Assembly (NCBI GenBank): GCA_003117195.1
Contig: BDSI01000002.1
Coordinates: forward strand, 2,331,288 to 2,395,287
Source: Eudorina sp. 2006-703-Eu-15
Lineage: Eukaryota > Chlorophyta > Chlorophyceae > Chlamydomonadales > Volvocaceae
Length of the DNA: 64,000 nt
Direction of reading: 5' to 3'
Positions 35,249 to 47,704 of the stretch are shown in pieces (the first letter of the stretch is position 1; every line of letters starts with the position of its first letter). The translations under genes were made by a program, and so were the position numbers. Under the pieces are notes generated by a model. That model was not told where the DNA came from. It was given only the letters and a program-made list of their open reading frames with translations, and ran no database searches.

Positions 35249-38200
35249 TTACCTCGACCCGTGGGACGCGCGTCTGTTGCACAGTACGGCCACCTCGCCC
35301 GGCAATAAAGACGCGACAGAGAGGAAGCGGGCTGTAGGATGGAGTGGGGTGGGGTTGAGTGGGGTTGAGTGGGGTGGGGTGGGGTGGAGTGGGGTGGGGT
35401 GGGGTGGAGTGGGGTGGGGTGGGGTGGGGTGCCTTCGTGCATCTGCGGAGGGGCCCGAGGGCAGCGGCGGAGGCGGTGGTGGCGGAGCGGCTGCTGCTGC
35501 TTCAGGCCTGCAGCCCGCTGACACGAGGAGACGCGGAGGGGCGGGGGTTTGGCGCGCGTGTGAATGCCGACCGGTGGGGTCGTGCTGGTATTTCCTGGTC
35601 GAGGTGACGTGGCAGCTGGAGTATCTCTCTGTGCTCCTGACCCCTTCCTGTTAAGAGTGTTTGACCTCATGTACGAAGAACACCCAACTTCCCGCGGCCG
35701 CGCACCGGATGCAAGGAAGCGAGCCAGCATGTGTGATATTTGGAATGTGGAATGGGAGTTGCTGGCTGATCGCTGATCGCGGGCGGTGTGCTTGCCCCAG
35801 GGCTGAGCAGTGGCTGTCCCGCCCCGGCGTGGGTAATACCGTGTACGGGGCCGGGTGGGGGGCTGCGGTGCACGTGAACCCGGCGACGTCAACAGCCCGT
35901 CACCGCCTGGGAGGGCGCGTCTGTGGCGTTCGACATCGTCTTCGTCGTTGTTGTCCGGGGGCCTGGCCGGCAGCGGTGGCGGCGGAGCAGCCGAGGAGCA
36001 GCGGCAGACGAGGCCTCCATCTCTGGAACCAGCGTCTCATGACCTCTGGAACCACCGTCATCACACAAACGCCACACGAACCGAAGGGTCCTCGGCGGTT
36101 TTAAGCTCAAGCCTGGACGCCACCCAGCACTGCCGTCCCATCCGTTGAATTGCAGCGACCGCAAATCCGCCATCCGTAGAGGCAGCAGAGGGGGGCATCA
36201 GCGATCGCCGTCGCTACAGGGCTACCATCCCATCAGCGATCAACGCCACGCACTGTCCCAAGTTCCAAACTACCGTAGTGTGCGCATTTTCAGGGTCCAT
36301 CCGCTGGATGCGGTCTCAGCTCTGCATCCCCCCCCCCCTGCAGCCACGCAGCCGCACCTCCAGGCGAGGTGCCACCCCGCGCCGTGCAAGCCTGTGCAAA
36401 GCCGTCCCGAGCTCCCGACATCCACCGAAACATGGAGAGGTTGGCTGTTGGGGCGATCGACGCCGCGGGGCCCTGCTTCAATACAGTATCAACAACCGAT
36501 AACCGATGAATAAATCTCTCAACGCTGAGCAACCGACCTTTGGTCGCCCGTCAAACCGGTCGGCATAGTATACATATCCAAGCACAGGACGGCACCAAGG
36601 CAGGTTCAACAAACGACCCTAGAACCACCCGCGCCACCCAAGGCCGGCCACGGCCGCCAATCCAGCAGGGTCCGGCAAACGCAACGCAGCCCATGCGCGT
36701 GTGCATGCTATGATATGATATGCTATGATATGCTATGATATGTACACATATCCCAACGGATCGCAGCTTCCATTGCAGGCTTTCTTCATTGACGGTACGA
36801 TTCAGTACGGACAAAAATGCGAAGCAGCAGCGTTGGGCGCGTCGGTTTGCACGAAGGATAGATAGGTTGGTTGTGTACTGCACAAGGCGCGGCGCTGCGT
36901 GGCAAACTGACGAATGCACTCTGCTAACCATTCTTTTCTGGGCTGTTTAAAGCATACATGTACGTATATCACGATGACATAAGCATGTGTCTTCCACCGC
37001 GTTCCGCCGCACCCATTCCCCACGGCCGGCCGCCCGGCGGCGTGGACACGCCGCACCGCATTCACGCGGTTGGCTTGGGCCTCACGCGCTGCGACCCGGC
37101 AAAGCCGCCGGCGACCCCGACCTCAAGCCGCATATTGTGTACGTCATCCTGGACGAGATGTCGGCCGAGAAGGGCACAGGTCCTCTCAAGCGGGCGATGT
37201 CGCAGCGGTGGGCGGACGGGTTGGGCGGCGAGCCGACTGCGTCGGGGGCGCGGGGCTGCGGACGGGGCAGGACAGCGGCCGGGTCCGAGCTGGAGGACGG
37301 GCTCGGAGCCACTGGCTGGGACTCCTCCATCGGCAGCTCCACTGCCACAAGCTTAGAGTAGTCACGGAGCGCCGAGATGGGCTGGACGGCGGGGCACTTG
37401 GTCGCCGCCCGTTTCGCGCCGTCCGGCGCGCTACTTGAACTGGCCGCCATCGAAAGGTTGCACGCCACCTCTGCGCATCATTTTTAGAATTAAAATGGTC
37501 AGCGAATTCGGGAATTGTGACAGGCGAGAAAGGTGTGCCCGGTCCAGGTCCAGGGTCGAACCACGACGTTTCGCAAAACGTCAGACCTGCGCACGGTCGC
37601 ACACCGGCTCAGGCTCCGTTCCCATTTACATCTTTATAATATTGTATTGTACGCCTTCCTCTGGCTGACATCGCCTGTATCCCGACACCAAGAATAGCAT
37701 GCCGCGCCCTGCCGCTCAAGAACCCTTGTTATTAACCTCGACACGCGCCGCAATTGTCAAGCCATAGTCGACCAATTTACCTGGTATAGCAATGTTTGTA
37801 CCGAAAAGTTCTGCAGCTGCTGCGTCCAGTTGAGTAGTTGTCGTCAACAACATCCAACAGGCCGTAAGGCAGCCGGAGGCGCGTATTGCTAACGTTGATG
37901 CTGAAGTCGGCACGTGCACCGCACTGCTTACAGTCTTGGTCTTGTTGATACGCTTGTGCGAGGAGGCAACAACGCGACGCATCTTGTTGGGGTTTGTGTA
38001 CAATGTCGAATGAATCTGTACGCGTGACAATCAGAATGAGTCTCAAATAACGAGCTGAAATGCTGTGGCATACATGTAGCAGCTTGAACGGTATGATGGT
38101 ACCGTTTCGGTACGGGGGCAAACCTCTAACGGTGTAGCTACGTCATCGGAAACGTCGCTGGTGCGCGAGAGCGCGACGCAAAGCCATTTGGTAAAATTCC

Positions 38201-40663
38201 AATTACTAGGACTTTCGCCTATAGATCCTGGCGAACTAGTGGGTTCAGAGGGGACGCTATTGTACCGGGCTCCTCTTGGCTTACGTAAGACGTTTGCCAG
38301 TCGGCCAGATCGCGCGTCAGCCGGCCAGGTGCTGCGGTCCCTGCAGCAAGTGATTTAGCTTCCTCCGAGACGGTGTTGTGCCTACAACGACATATGCCTT
38401 GGTGTGCATGAAAGGGCGGCTCGCCGCCAGCCATGCGCCTCCTTCTTGTAAGGCGCTCCTCACTTCTCCCCAACGACACATAAGCTTTCGCAAGGATGTG
38501 ATTTTTCATGTAAGCTTATCTCGCAAGGTTGCTGTGATCACGGATCCAGCTTGCGTCCTCGGGGACTTGCTGTTCACGTTCCCTGGGGTGGTTCAGTGCG
38601 CGTTGGTGTTGTGCTCCGTCCTCATGCCGTGTCAGCTGGTGCCGTTAGCTGTGTGTGTCAACAAATCATCTCGCCTCTGTCCTCGAAACTTCGGTTCTTG
38701 GCGATCTCGCACCGGAGCCGCTCGCGTCCTCCTCCTCCCCCCTACCGTCCGTTGGGGGTAAGTGTTGGCATCCCCGTGCTCTCCGCGGACAAGGCGGTGA
38801 ACGAGACACGATAGACGGTGCGCCATGTTGGCGTGGATTCGTTTTGCTGCGTGTGGTGAGGCGGCCGCGGCTGTCACCGATGACCCGCGGGGGTCACACT
38901 GTAGATTATTCATTCGTTCAAAGACACGATTTCGCCGTGCAGCATTCCTCTCTCCCTCCCTTACCTTCCTTGAAAACATTCCTCTCTAAAAGAGAACAGG
39001 CAGCGGGTCTGTCGCATGATGATGGCAGGGATCGCGGCGGCTGGGAGTTGGGTTTCTTGGAAGCCCATGTCGGGGGTTGGAGCCCATCAACAATCCCTGC
39101 AGGACCGTCTGTGATCGTGCTTCGGTTCAGGTCCCCGTTCCCGCTCAGTGTTTGGGTTTGAATGGGTCATCTTGTACTGAAACCCCCAGGGCGCAATGAC
39201 AGGCGGCCCCGTCCCAGACAGCCACACGCTTCGACGGCAAACCGTGCCTGGCGGCTCTCCGTAGTCCGGACCAGACCCGACAGCGGCCCACAGGCCCCCG
39301 CCTGGCCCGCATTCCTCGCTCGGTGTTCCACTCACACCCCGGCAGGGCCGTAGCTCCTCTGCAGACCGTGCATTCTCCCTGCCGAAAGCGCACCTCGGAG
39401 TGGGTGCTGGCGATCGCTGACTCTGATGTCTGATCCACGCGGGTGGGCCCTGAAAGGCCCTGATCTGCTGCACTGCGCGCAACGGGGGAGCTCAAACCCC
39501 GGATCGGCCTTGGCTGGTTGCAGGGTTGCACAACTTGGAGGCGCCAGAGACAGTAGGCTTGTTCAGCGCACTGCCATTAAGCCACACCGCAATCAGTTTC
39601 CGTAACGACAGCTGAATTCATCTTCGTCATGTTCCGCAAGCCGCCTGGAGGTTGTGCCTAGCCTGCTTGTTGCAAGATGGCCTGGCAATGTATATTAAGC
39701 AATGCACCCGGAACTGTGTCCGAGCCTCTAGGTGGCAGGAGGGCAGTCAAGACCCGGGCATTGCGATTCTTGCCCGAGGTTGCGGAGCCTTGCTGGAGTT
39801 ATCGGCCCGCCTGGGGTTTGGGCCCATGCAAGATTATACACAGTGTCAGCTGCGGCCGTTCAGAAGACATGACGACTGTCTCTGCTTCATCTTTGCCCCC
39901 ACAGCTTTCATTCCCGCGCTGACTGCGGTGACTGCTGTCGGTTCCCTCCAGGCCCAATGACCAGCGTGCCGAGTGTGGAAATGCCAAACGAGGACAGGAA
40001 CACGGGCGACACCAAATTGAACTACATGCTGCTTGCCTAGGGAATGCGCTAATTATTCAGCAGCAACTTGCAGTTTTCCAGCCCTAAAACAATGGCCCAG
40101 GATACCGGCCCGCATTAGGAGGAGGCCCAACACACAGACCGCCGCACTGAGCCAACACAACCGCGGCCAGCGGCGGGAGAGCCCGACCCCCACCGTGCCG
40201 CTCGCCGCGCTTAGTCCAGTCAGACGGGGACTGACCGGGACACCGACGCACAGGGTCTCCTTTCACGTCAATGCATCCCGTCAAACCGTGATGTGTGCAA
40301 GACCCCACAAAGGCATGCGATCGCGCTCCAGCGCCAGGGTGCCGACTGCAAAGCCGTACTGACACCGTCAAGCAAATAAAGTGGTGCCGAGAACTAGCAC
40401 GCAAGGGCCGGAGCGGCCAAGTACCTTGAGGGGACTAGACGCCCGGGACTGCACGCCCGGGTCGCTGCGTGCCCCTGGATCAACCATCAACTCCCGGTCC
40501 TCTGCAAGCGCTCGTTAGTGTACGACAGAGTCCAGGGGACAACCAAACAACCCTCCTGATGTCACATGTCAGCAGTGACTCCAGCACCCAACTCAAGCCT
40601 GCCCGCTGAAAAGAGGTTTTGAGACGGGCGAATACATGGGCACGTGCATCCATGATCGGGTTT
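35158..40663. other. Large intergenic region between convergent genes
   Basis: About 5.5 kb with no confidently recognised gene. It includes a TATGATATGC array (36712-36745) and a family-4 end at about 38868-38915. An open stretch at about 37110-37361 (plus) contains KPHIVYVILDEMSAEKG before a stop. The LDEMS run is loosely like the start of sulfatase-type enzymes, but nothing else supports this. Most of it is probably decayed repeat DNA. Confidence 0.45.
35340..35432 (+). repeat. (GGGGT)n-like microsatellite
   Basis: Degenerate GGGGT/GAGTGGGGTT units, about 90 bp, just past the photolyase-hydrolase 3' end. Confidence 0.85.
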
Positions 40664-41375
40664 CTACTTGAAGTCCAGAAGCTCGACGTCGAAGACCAGC
40701 GTCGCCGACGGAGGGATGACACCCGGGATACCGCGGGGGCCGTAGGCCTGCGTAGACACGGCGCGACAAGGAAGTAAGAAACAGACATGCACAGGAATGA
40801 ATACACTGGACTCACTGGGGCCGTTGCTTTTGTGTGGTGCTTGAGGTCGAGGACAGGACAAGGTTACACACATGCGGCGAACTACTGTGACCGGGCCCTG
40901 ATACGCTAGTGCGGGTCGCTTACTCACTATTGCTATCGAGCGCTGCAATTAATTCTGCTTGCGAAGGACCTACCATGTCGGAGGAAATCGTCAGCGTCGC
41001 ACGTTGCCCCTTGGTCATCTGGGCGACACCGACGTCCCAGCCCTGAATCACCTCCCCCATGCCCAGACGGAAATCAAATGGGGCGCCGCGGTCACGGCTG
41101 CTATCAAATTTCTTGCCGTCGGTGAGCGTGCCGGTGTAGTGCACATACACTGTCTGGCCCTTCTGCGGCTTGCTGACACCTGCAATAAAAAAATATCTGT
41201 TCGTCTCATGTTTCTAACAGTCAGCAAGGCATGAAACAAGGGAAAACTGGGGAGCGACCCAAAGGATGGCGGCATATGCGGTATATCCAAAAGTTGGCCT
41301 CTGCGGCAATGCAAGTTAATTCAATGAACCGCGCTTACCGTCGCCCTGCTTGGTCGTCTGGATGTCCACACCCAT
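40664..41375 (-). CDS. FKB12: FKBP12-type peptidyl-prolyl cis-trans isomerase
   Basis: Three exons join in frame: 41339-41375, 40974-41179 and 40664-40747, giving exactly 108 aa, the usual FKBP12 length. The sequence starts [13 protein letters not shown] and has [42 protein letters not shown] and [11 protein letters not shown]. Residues that line the FK506/rapamycin pocket in this family are present: Tyr27, Phe37, Asp38, Phe47, Glu55, Val56, Ile57, Trp60, Tyr83 and Phe100. It catalyses proline isomerisation in the cytosol and, when bound to rapamycin, can inhibit TOR kinase (family knowledge). No targeting peptide or extra domain is seen. Confidence 0.97.
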
Positions 41376-42460
41376 TGTTTGGCGGGTTCGGAAGGTCTCG
41401 GAGTTCACTGGTCAATACAAGAGCCGCGGCCCGGAGTGATAGTGAATCTTCCACAAGCTCAGTAAAGCCTACAGAAATGAGTAGCATGCGACAACTCAAG
41501 TACATGCTCTTAGTTGGATGGCAATGCCGTACGTGCTTTAACGTGTAAGGCCCGATCAGCTCAACTTGCTCTCGCTTTAGTACTGAGCAACCTTTCAACC
41601 TTGCGAGGTTCCAATAATGGATGTCTTCATTTTAGTTTCGCCGAATATACAGGTCGTTTGATGAAGTACGTCCTATTGTACTGCGGCGCATTTGGAAGCG
41701 GCGCACATAAGCGGTGGTTATCCCAAAGCAAACGAAAGCAAGCATTCATTATCATGGCTTACTCAAAATTCCGACCCTTCCTTACATTTTGTTCCTGCCG
41801 TAGACGGCTTTCCGTTCGCGTTTCTGCTGGGCGCTTGGTACGGCTGATTGATGGCCCCACTTCCTATCGCATCCCGCGTGGATGAACTGCGCCACACTAC
41901 GGCTTTCGCTTTCGCCTGGGCCCCGGGGCTTAGAGAACCGGTGCTGCGTCGCCATTGGGCACCCTGCCAGCCCTGCGCAGGAGAAACTGGACGGAACTGT
42001 GCCTCCGGACAGAGGGTTGCTCAACCATGGTCCACACCACTGGCCATGCTTTTTTCACGACCACTGCTGGGAATGGGCATCCGAGATAAATAGAAATTCA
42101 AATGGCGGCGTTGCTGTCTGACCGCCTCCATACCATCAAAACGAGCCAAAAAACGAGTCTCACGGCCCCTAGGCGGTACCATACCCAGAAGCCAGATCCC
42201 TGTTAAGCTCTGCTGCCAAGTCCATGGAACGCTCCAGCCTCTTCTATCGCTCCATCCCCGTGACCAGGGAACACACATGGACAGGGAACACGCCCACCCC
42301 TCCAACGGTCCTCATCAGCAGCCCCTCCACCACCAGCCCCCGACACCTGCGGTCTACTCCCCAGCCCCCGTGTATCCACACACACCTTCACAGCGCCACG
42401 AAACACCTAACACGGTTACCACTTCACACGATCGTGCTCCTCCTGCTGCTGCTCCTCCTG
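41376..42460. other. Region between FKBP12 start and dephospho-CoA kinase stop
   Basis: About 1.1 kb holding the FKBP12 promoter and the 3' UTR of the upstream gene. The first half is AT-richer. No gene, RNA or repeat was recognised. Confidence 0.5.
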
Positions 42461-45342
42461 TCACCCCTGCTGCTGCAGCGGCTGCTGCCATTGCAGGGTC
42501 CCCGCTTGCTGCCCGCCCGCACTCAGCTCCCTCACCAGCTCCGAAACCCGGACACGTGTGGTCTCTAAATCCGTGGAGGTGTCAATGACGTAATCCGCCA
42601 GCCGACGCTTCTCCGAATCGGGCACCTGCGCATGTACGGCACGGCACATGCGCAGCGACAGCGATCGTGTTGCCGGACACATTAATCGTGCGAGTCCGGA
42701 CAGCAGCAACAGCGACGTTGCATTCGAGACGGGCGCTACTCTGACCCTTGCCTGTCACGCACTCCTGTTCTGCCTGCCTGAGAACACACCTGGCGCGCAA
42801 GGATGGCCGCCAGCTTCTCCTCGCCCATGCCCGGCCGCGACAGCACCCGTTGGCGCTGCAGCTCCGGCGAGGCACTCACCACCGCCACTGCGTCGGTGCC
42901 GTGGCGGCGGGGCCCCGGGCCGCCCGTCTCGAACAGCAGCGGGATGTCTAGCACGGCCAGGGGCCGGCCCTGCCGCTGCACCTGTGGTTTTGTGTGTGTG
43001 TGTGTGGGGGGGGGGTTACAGGACATTGGTAGGCATCGTCATACTGCGCTGCTGCCACGAGAGCAAAGGTCCGGTGGAGAATCGACTGGCAGGGCGGGGC
43101 CCTGCAGTGAAGCGGGAGTAACGGCCCGGCCAGTGGAGAGTTTGCGGTGGGGTTGCGGTGGTTGCAAAGGGATTGCCAAGGGGTGGCGGTGGTCAGTGGT
43201 CCGCTCGGGACGTCGGGAGGCAGGTAGGCAGGCGATGGTGGTGGTGCCAATCAGAGCCCCGGGTTCGGGTTCCTGTCTGACCGCGCCTGTGCCGATGGCA
43301 TATGGTGAGGGCTAGCTACTCGTAGAGTGGAGTTTAGGCTCCGTTGATGAGCGAGCCGGATTCACACGGCGATATGGTTCACTGAACCCTCTGTGACGCG
43401 GTCCGAAATGCTGGTCTACGGGCCCTCGGCTCGTCTAGAAATCGCTTGGTCTGGCGCGGGCGATGCCCGGAGGGGCTCCCCCGACCCTATCCTGCACACC
43501 TTGTAGACCCAACAGGGCAGAGCGCTTCTCAAGGACCCGAATGCGGGGCGGGCGCGAGGCCCGTACCGTCCCTGGCTGCAGCAACCGACTGCAGCCGACA
43601 CCTGCTCCCCTTGTAACGGTAACCAAAACAAAATGCGGCAGGCCTACCACTCGACAAAGACACCCACTGCGTCACCGAGCACACAACCGACCAACCAACC
43701 AACCGACTGACCAACGAACCAACCGGCCGGCCGAGAAATCTGTGGCCCTCATCGCATGGCAACCCTAAACCCTCCTCCCCCGCCGCCGCGCACCTCCTTG
43801 AGGAACTCCAGCCGGCTCTGCGCCACCAGCGGGTGCACGATCCCCTCCAGCTGCTTCATGGCGGCCTGGGGGCGTGGGTTTGGCTCGTTGGCGTGGAAAC
43901 AAAAGAGAGAGATGCGTTTTGTGGCGGGATTCACAGGTCAGAGTGTCAGGGATGTCAGAGTCGGGTGCGTGTGTTCTGCTCAGGTTTTGCCACGTCGTGT
44001 ACACCTTGGGTATCGACCCGCGTCCTCCTTGCGCGGGAGTGGCGGTGATCTCGGCAGGCAGGCGGTCCTGCGCGGGGATCGACAAGGATGTGCTGCCCTG
44101 CGCCCTCGCCGCGCGCGCACATATCATGGTTGGCGCCGGGACAGCGCACTCGCCCACGCGCTCGCCCCCCCCCCCGGCCCCCTTCCGCCAGTTCCAAGAG
44201 ATGGCCGCATGCCTAGGGTGTTGGTTGCGCGGCCCGCAGCATGTATTCCGCGCTGGCCTCGCAGCCCAGGCGGCAAGGAACTCGTGCGGGCGGCGGTACC
44301 CACCGCTGCACCGCAGGGTGGAGGTTCAGCCCACGCGACCCCGCAGCCCACACATGCAGCGCCTGCCCTGCGCCGCCGCTCGCACCCATGAAGCCAGGAC
44401 CCTCGCCCTAGCAGCATGGCCGTCGGCCCCTAGCGTAGCGCAGCGGCATCAGTGGTCGGGATGGGCGCGGCGCCAGCCCGGCACGTGAGCTTCCGCACGC
44501 ACGTGTGCGGCTGTGCGCCGCCCATCGCACACAGACGCACACGGCGAATGACTCGGCACATCGGCAGTGGTGATCAGCGGTGAGGCCCAAGGCGCGGCAG
44601 CCGACAGACATTTTGGGGAATGGCGTCTGGTGGCGGTCCGGTGCATATACACACACACACACAATGACGCACGTCGCACTCACACCGCATGATGTCATTC
44701 ATTTCGTCATTGCACGATTGTCTTTGCTCATTTGTCATTTTATCCATTTGTATTGTCACCGTTGTCAACCTGTTACACCACTGCGTTCTTCCTGTCCACA
44801 CCCACTATCACTCTTGACTGCCGCTAACGCTGACCTTGTTTGCTGATCGTTAATTGCTTTACCTGTTTCGTTTACCCAGGTTTGCCCTTGCCCACATGTC
44901 GTTCTTCGTATGCCGTACGACTTTTGCCGCCTTACTTATGCATCAACGACGCCGCACTCCATCCCCTTTGCTGCCTTGGCATGCACGCTCTTTCGCTCGC
45001 ACACATGATTACGTTATTTCGCATCGTTCCGGATCGTCTTCGGCGGTGCTGACTACACGGCGTTTTGCTTGCAGGTGGGTAACAACGAGAGGATCGCACG
45101 CACGCACAGCATTGTGGTGTGAGTCTGTGTGGCCAAGGCAGCCGACCCGCACCAGCTGGTAGTCTTCCGCGACGCCGCGACAACAACTATCAGCGTGCCA
45201 AATCGACAGCGTTCTTCCGACACCGCAGCCTTTGTTTATTATACGGGTCGGGCAATGGGTATATTATATGCGCATACGGGCAAACTATTGGGCGCCACTT
45301 GGCCCCTCGCATGTCACGCACTCCTGTTCTGCCTGCTTAAAC

Positions 45343-45436
<94 letters not shown>

Positions 45437-47216
45437 CGCCCTCCTTCCCCCACCGCCCCAACGAGGTCGGTCACGACGACCTCACCGGACCTCGTCCACC
45501 GGGCCGCAACGCAGGACTCACCTCGTTGCCGACCACCCGAGAGCTGAGTGCCGCCCGGTCCACCGCTGCGTGATGGGCACATGGGGTCATGGGGACACAC
45601 CCGGGGGTGTGTGTGGCCCGGGGCGTTTTGAAGGATGGATGATCAGGCAGCCATGGAGTTCAGGGCGATTGCAGGACGGCCCGAAGCCGTGGGGCCCAGC
45701 GGGGCGTGTGTGTTTAGATAAGAGTCCCGCCCGACCGCGCGTGTGTGTTTGTGTTTCAGTGAGGGACCCGGCCAGTTTGTTGGTCGTTTTCAACGGTTTT
45801 GCCGCACGACGTCGTCCACCACCACCACCACCACCACAGGGACACCATGCCACCAAGCAAGAGCGAAACGTGGCACACACGCGCGGGAGGTGGGTGGGTG
45901 GGTGGGTGGGAGGACTGGTGGGAGCGCCAACCCACTGCGCCAGGTGGGCCCGTGGGCCTGCCAGCTATACACGTGCGACTGACTGACTCCTCGCCCAGAG
46001 CGCTGGGGGCAGCAACCTGACCCAACACGGCCACGGCAGGTAAGAGGTAAGACACCCGCCCCGTGTTGCCTCCCGAGTCCCGACCCCTGTGGCAGCGACC
46101 GCCCGACTCGAGCACTGCAAATCACTGAGGCGCGGCGATTAAGCTCGGCCATCATCATCCATCACAAACGCTGGAGCCCACACCCGCGCCCGGTTTGACC
46201 AAATCCGACTGGGCCACACACTTTGATCGCGGTCGCAACCAGCCGGTGTTCGCCCCCGCTACTTCGTAATGCCGCTACTCACCCCCGTCGGCGATCACTC
46301 CCGGGAAGGCCGCCTCCACCAGGGGCACTGCGGCGCCACCCCTGCCGTACAACTGGTGTACGGTCTGTAAGGTCCCCGCGGGGCGATCGGCGGCACGGGG
46401 CGGGGTGAAGCCCGGAGGCGGGTCGGGCGGGCGGTGAACAAGCGGTGGGGACAGGATGGCCAGAGGAACAGGGGGGTTGAGGGTGCGTGATGGGCACGGC
46501 GAGACAACACAACACCTGCGCACCCGCTGAAACGCCTCCGCCGCCCCCTTGCCCACCGTCAAGCTGGCGGCGCTCGCGGCACCGTGATGCGGTGGAGCAG
46601 TGGAGCGAGGTCCACTTTAACATGGTTGATTGATTCAAATCATCGGGTTGGGCTGCATGCGAGCCCCTGATTCCTGCAGAAGTGCAGCCTGCGGCCATTT
46701 CGACCATTTTTAAAAGTGCGGTCCTAGGGATGCGGAGGTGTTCGGGGTGACGCCTGGCGACACACTACTTGTATGTGGCGAGGCGCGGACTGGTGTGTGA
46801 ACGAGCGGTGCATCGACGGCGGTTGCCGTATACGACCCGGCTCCCGGGGGAACTTGCTCCAGTGGACAGCATCAGACCGTGCGCTGCTGTTGGTGGGTCT
46901 GGGCGCGGTTGTTTGGCTCGTTTAAATTTGAATCCAGCGGCGCGGGACTCACCGCGTCGGCGTCCCACACCGGCACACCCTCGTCCCGAAACATGGAGGA
47001 GACGGTGCTTTTACCCATGCCTGGAGCGGTTCGCGTGGGCAATCAGAGTGAGGGTGTGATTGGGTTATAACCGTGCGAAGGGCCACACAGCATGCGTCCC
47101 TGTTCCGGCAGCGAATCCGGGCCAGGGTGACACTCACCGATAGATCCTGTCAGTCCAAGAACAAATGTCCGTGGGTGAGGGCCCTGGCGCTCAGGGCCCC
47201 TGTACGACGCATCCAT
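42461..47216 (-). CDS. COAE: Dephospho-CoA kinase
   Basis: Seven exons join in frame: 47138-47216, 46953-47020, 46283-46364, 45522-45565, 43794-43865, 42790-42981 and 42461-42625 (233 aa, normal for the family). The P-loop GLTGSIGMGKST (residues 21-32) is split by intron 1. It is followed by VPVWDADA and [59 protein letters not shown] and a C-terminal [15 protein letters not shown], all standard CoaE signatures. It phosphorylates the 3'-OH of dephospho-CoA with ATP, the last step of coenzyme A synthesis. Five small exons are scattered over 4.7 kb of repeat-rich introns; intron 4 (43866-45521) holds a copy of the interspersed repeat and a long CA tract. It is divergently paired with the TPR gene. 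Confidence 0.95.
42750..42789 (+). repeat. Truncated 3' end of the interspersed repeat
   Basis: TGTCACGCACTCCTGTTCTG then CCTGCCTGAGAACACACC, adjacent to the donor of dephospho-CoA kinase exon 6. Confidence 0.65.
43014..43075 (-). repeat. Family-1 terminal motif (acceptor-side orientation)
   Basis: Minus strand reads GGACCTTTGCTCTCGTGGCA then GCAGCGCAGTATGACGATGC then CTACCAATGTCCTGTAACCC, 32 nt before the acceptor of dephospho-CoA kinase exon 6. Confidence 0.75.
44924..45345 (+). repeat. Interspersed repeat, copy B, in dephospho-CoA kinase intron 4
   Basis: Nearly identical to 1488-1912 over about 420 bp and in the same plus orientation, ending in a CA tract. It too lies in an intron of a minus-strand gene. 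The element may extend further 5', but copy A does not match there. Confidence 0.75.
45343..45433 (+). repeat. Long (CA)n microsatellite
   Basis: About 45 uninterrupted CA units directly after the end of repeat copy B, about 90 nt from a splice donor-acceptor pair of a 44-nt exon. Confidence 0.95.
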
Positions 47217-47704
47217 CGCGTGTGCGCCCACTCGGGGCCTTCGCAGTGGCTCGTGCCTTGCACGTTGCAGGTTACTGCCTAATAAGTGACTGGGCGATAT
47301 CGGTTGCCTAATCTGATTGGTATGTAAACTGCAAGGCAGGCTGCTGAGATGGGAGTGGGCATGCCGTCGTGCACAGCAACCTGCGACGCTCTTAGGATTC
47401 ACGAGCACTGCCGGCATATGCCTCTGCTATGCGCGATAGTTATTTCAATTAGGCCCTTGCGTGTTACCTATGTTACAATATTCCTCAGTTCAAGCAGCTC
47501 GAGTCACCGGCCCACAACAGTGACTTTGCATGTCATACGCCGATGAAATGCAAGGTATTCATCTGATTGATCTGCCGCTGCGCTGCGCGTTCAGCGCGTA
47601 GCATCGATGCTGTTGCTGCACCGTGCCAACCGCTGTGCAACCATCAACGGTGAAATTGTTGACTGGAATCACTGCCGAAGGCGAAGTTCGTATGCATCGA
47701 ATTC
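47217..47704. promoter_or_regulatory. Short divergent promoter region
   Basis: Only 488 bp separate the ATG of dephospho-CoA kinase (minus) from the first usable ATG of the TPR gene (plus). No TATA box is evident. A shared bidirectional promoter is inferred from spacing alone. Confidence 0.45.

Noticed and set aside
36987..37361. Possible sulfatase fragment (HIVYVILDEMS)
   Set aside because: Only one short resemblance, no catalytic Cys/Ser signature, and the frame closes after about 60 codons.
39145..39531. Overlapping ORFs on both strands around 39.1-39.5 kb
   Set aside because: No domain and no consistent splice context; probably non-coding.
45129..45986. 285-codon plus-strand ORF with a His/Thr run
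   Set aside because: It runs through the interspersed repeat and the CA microsatellite in an intron of the dephospho-CoA kinase gene.
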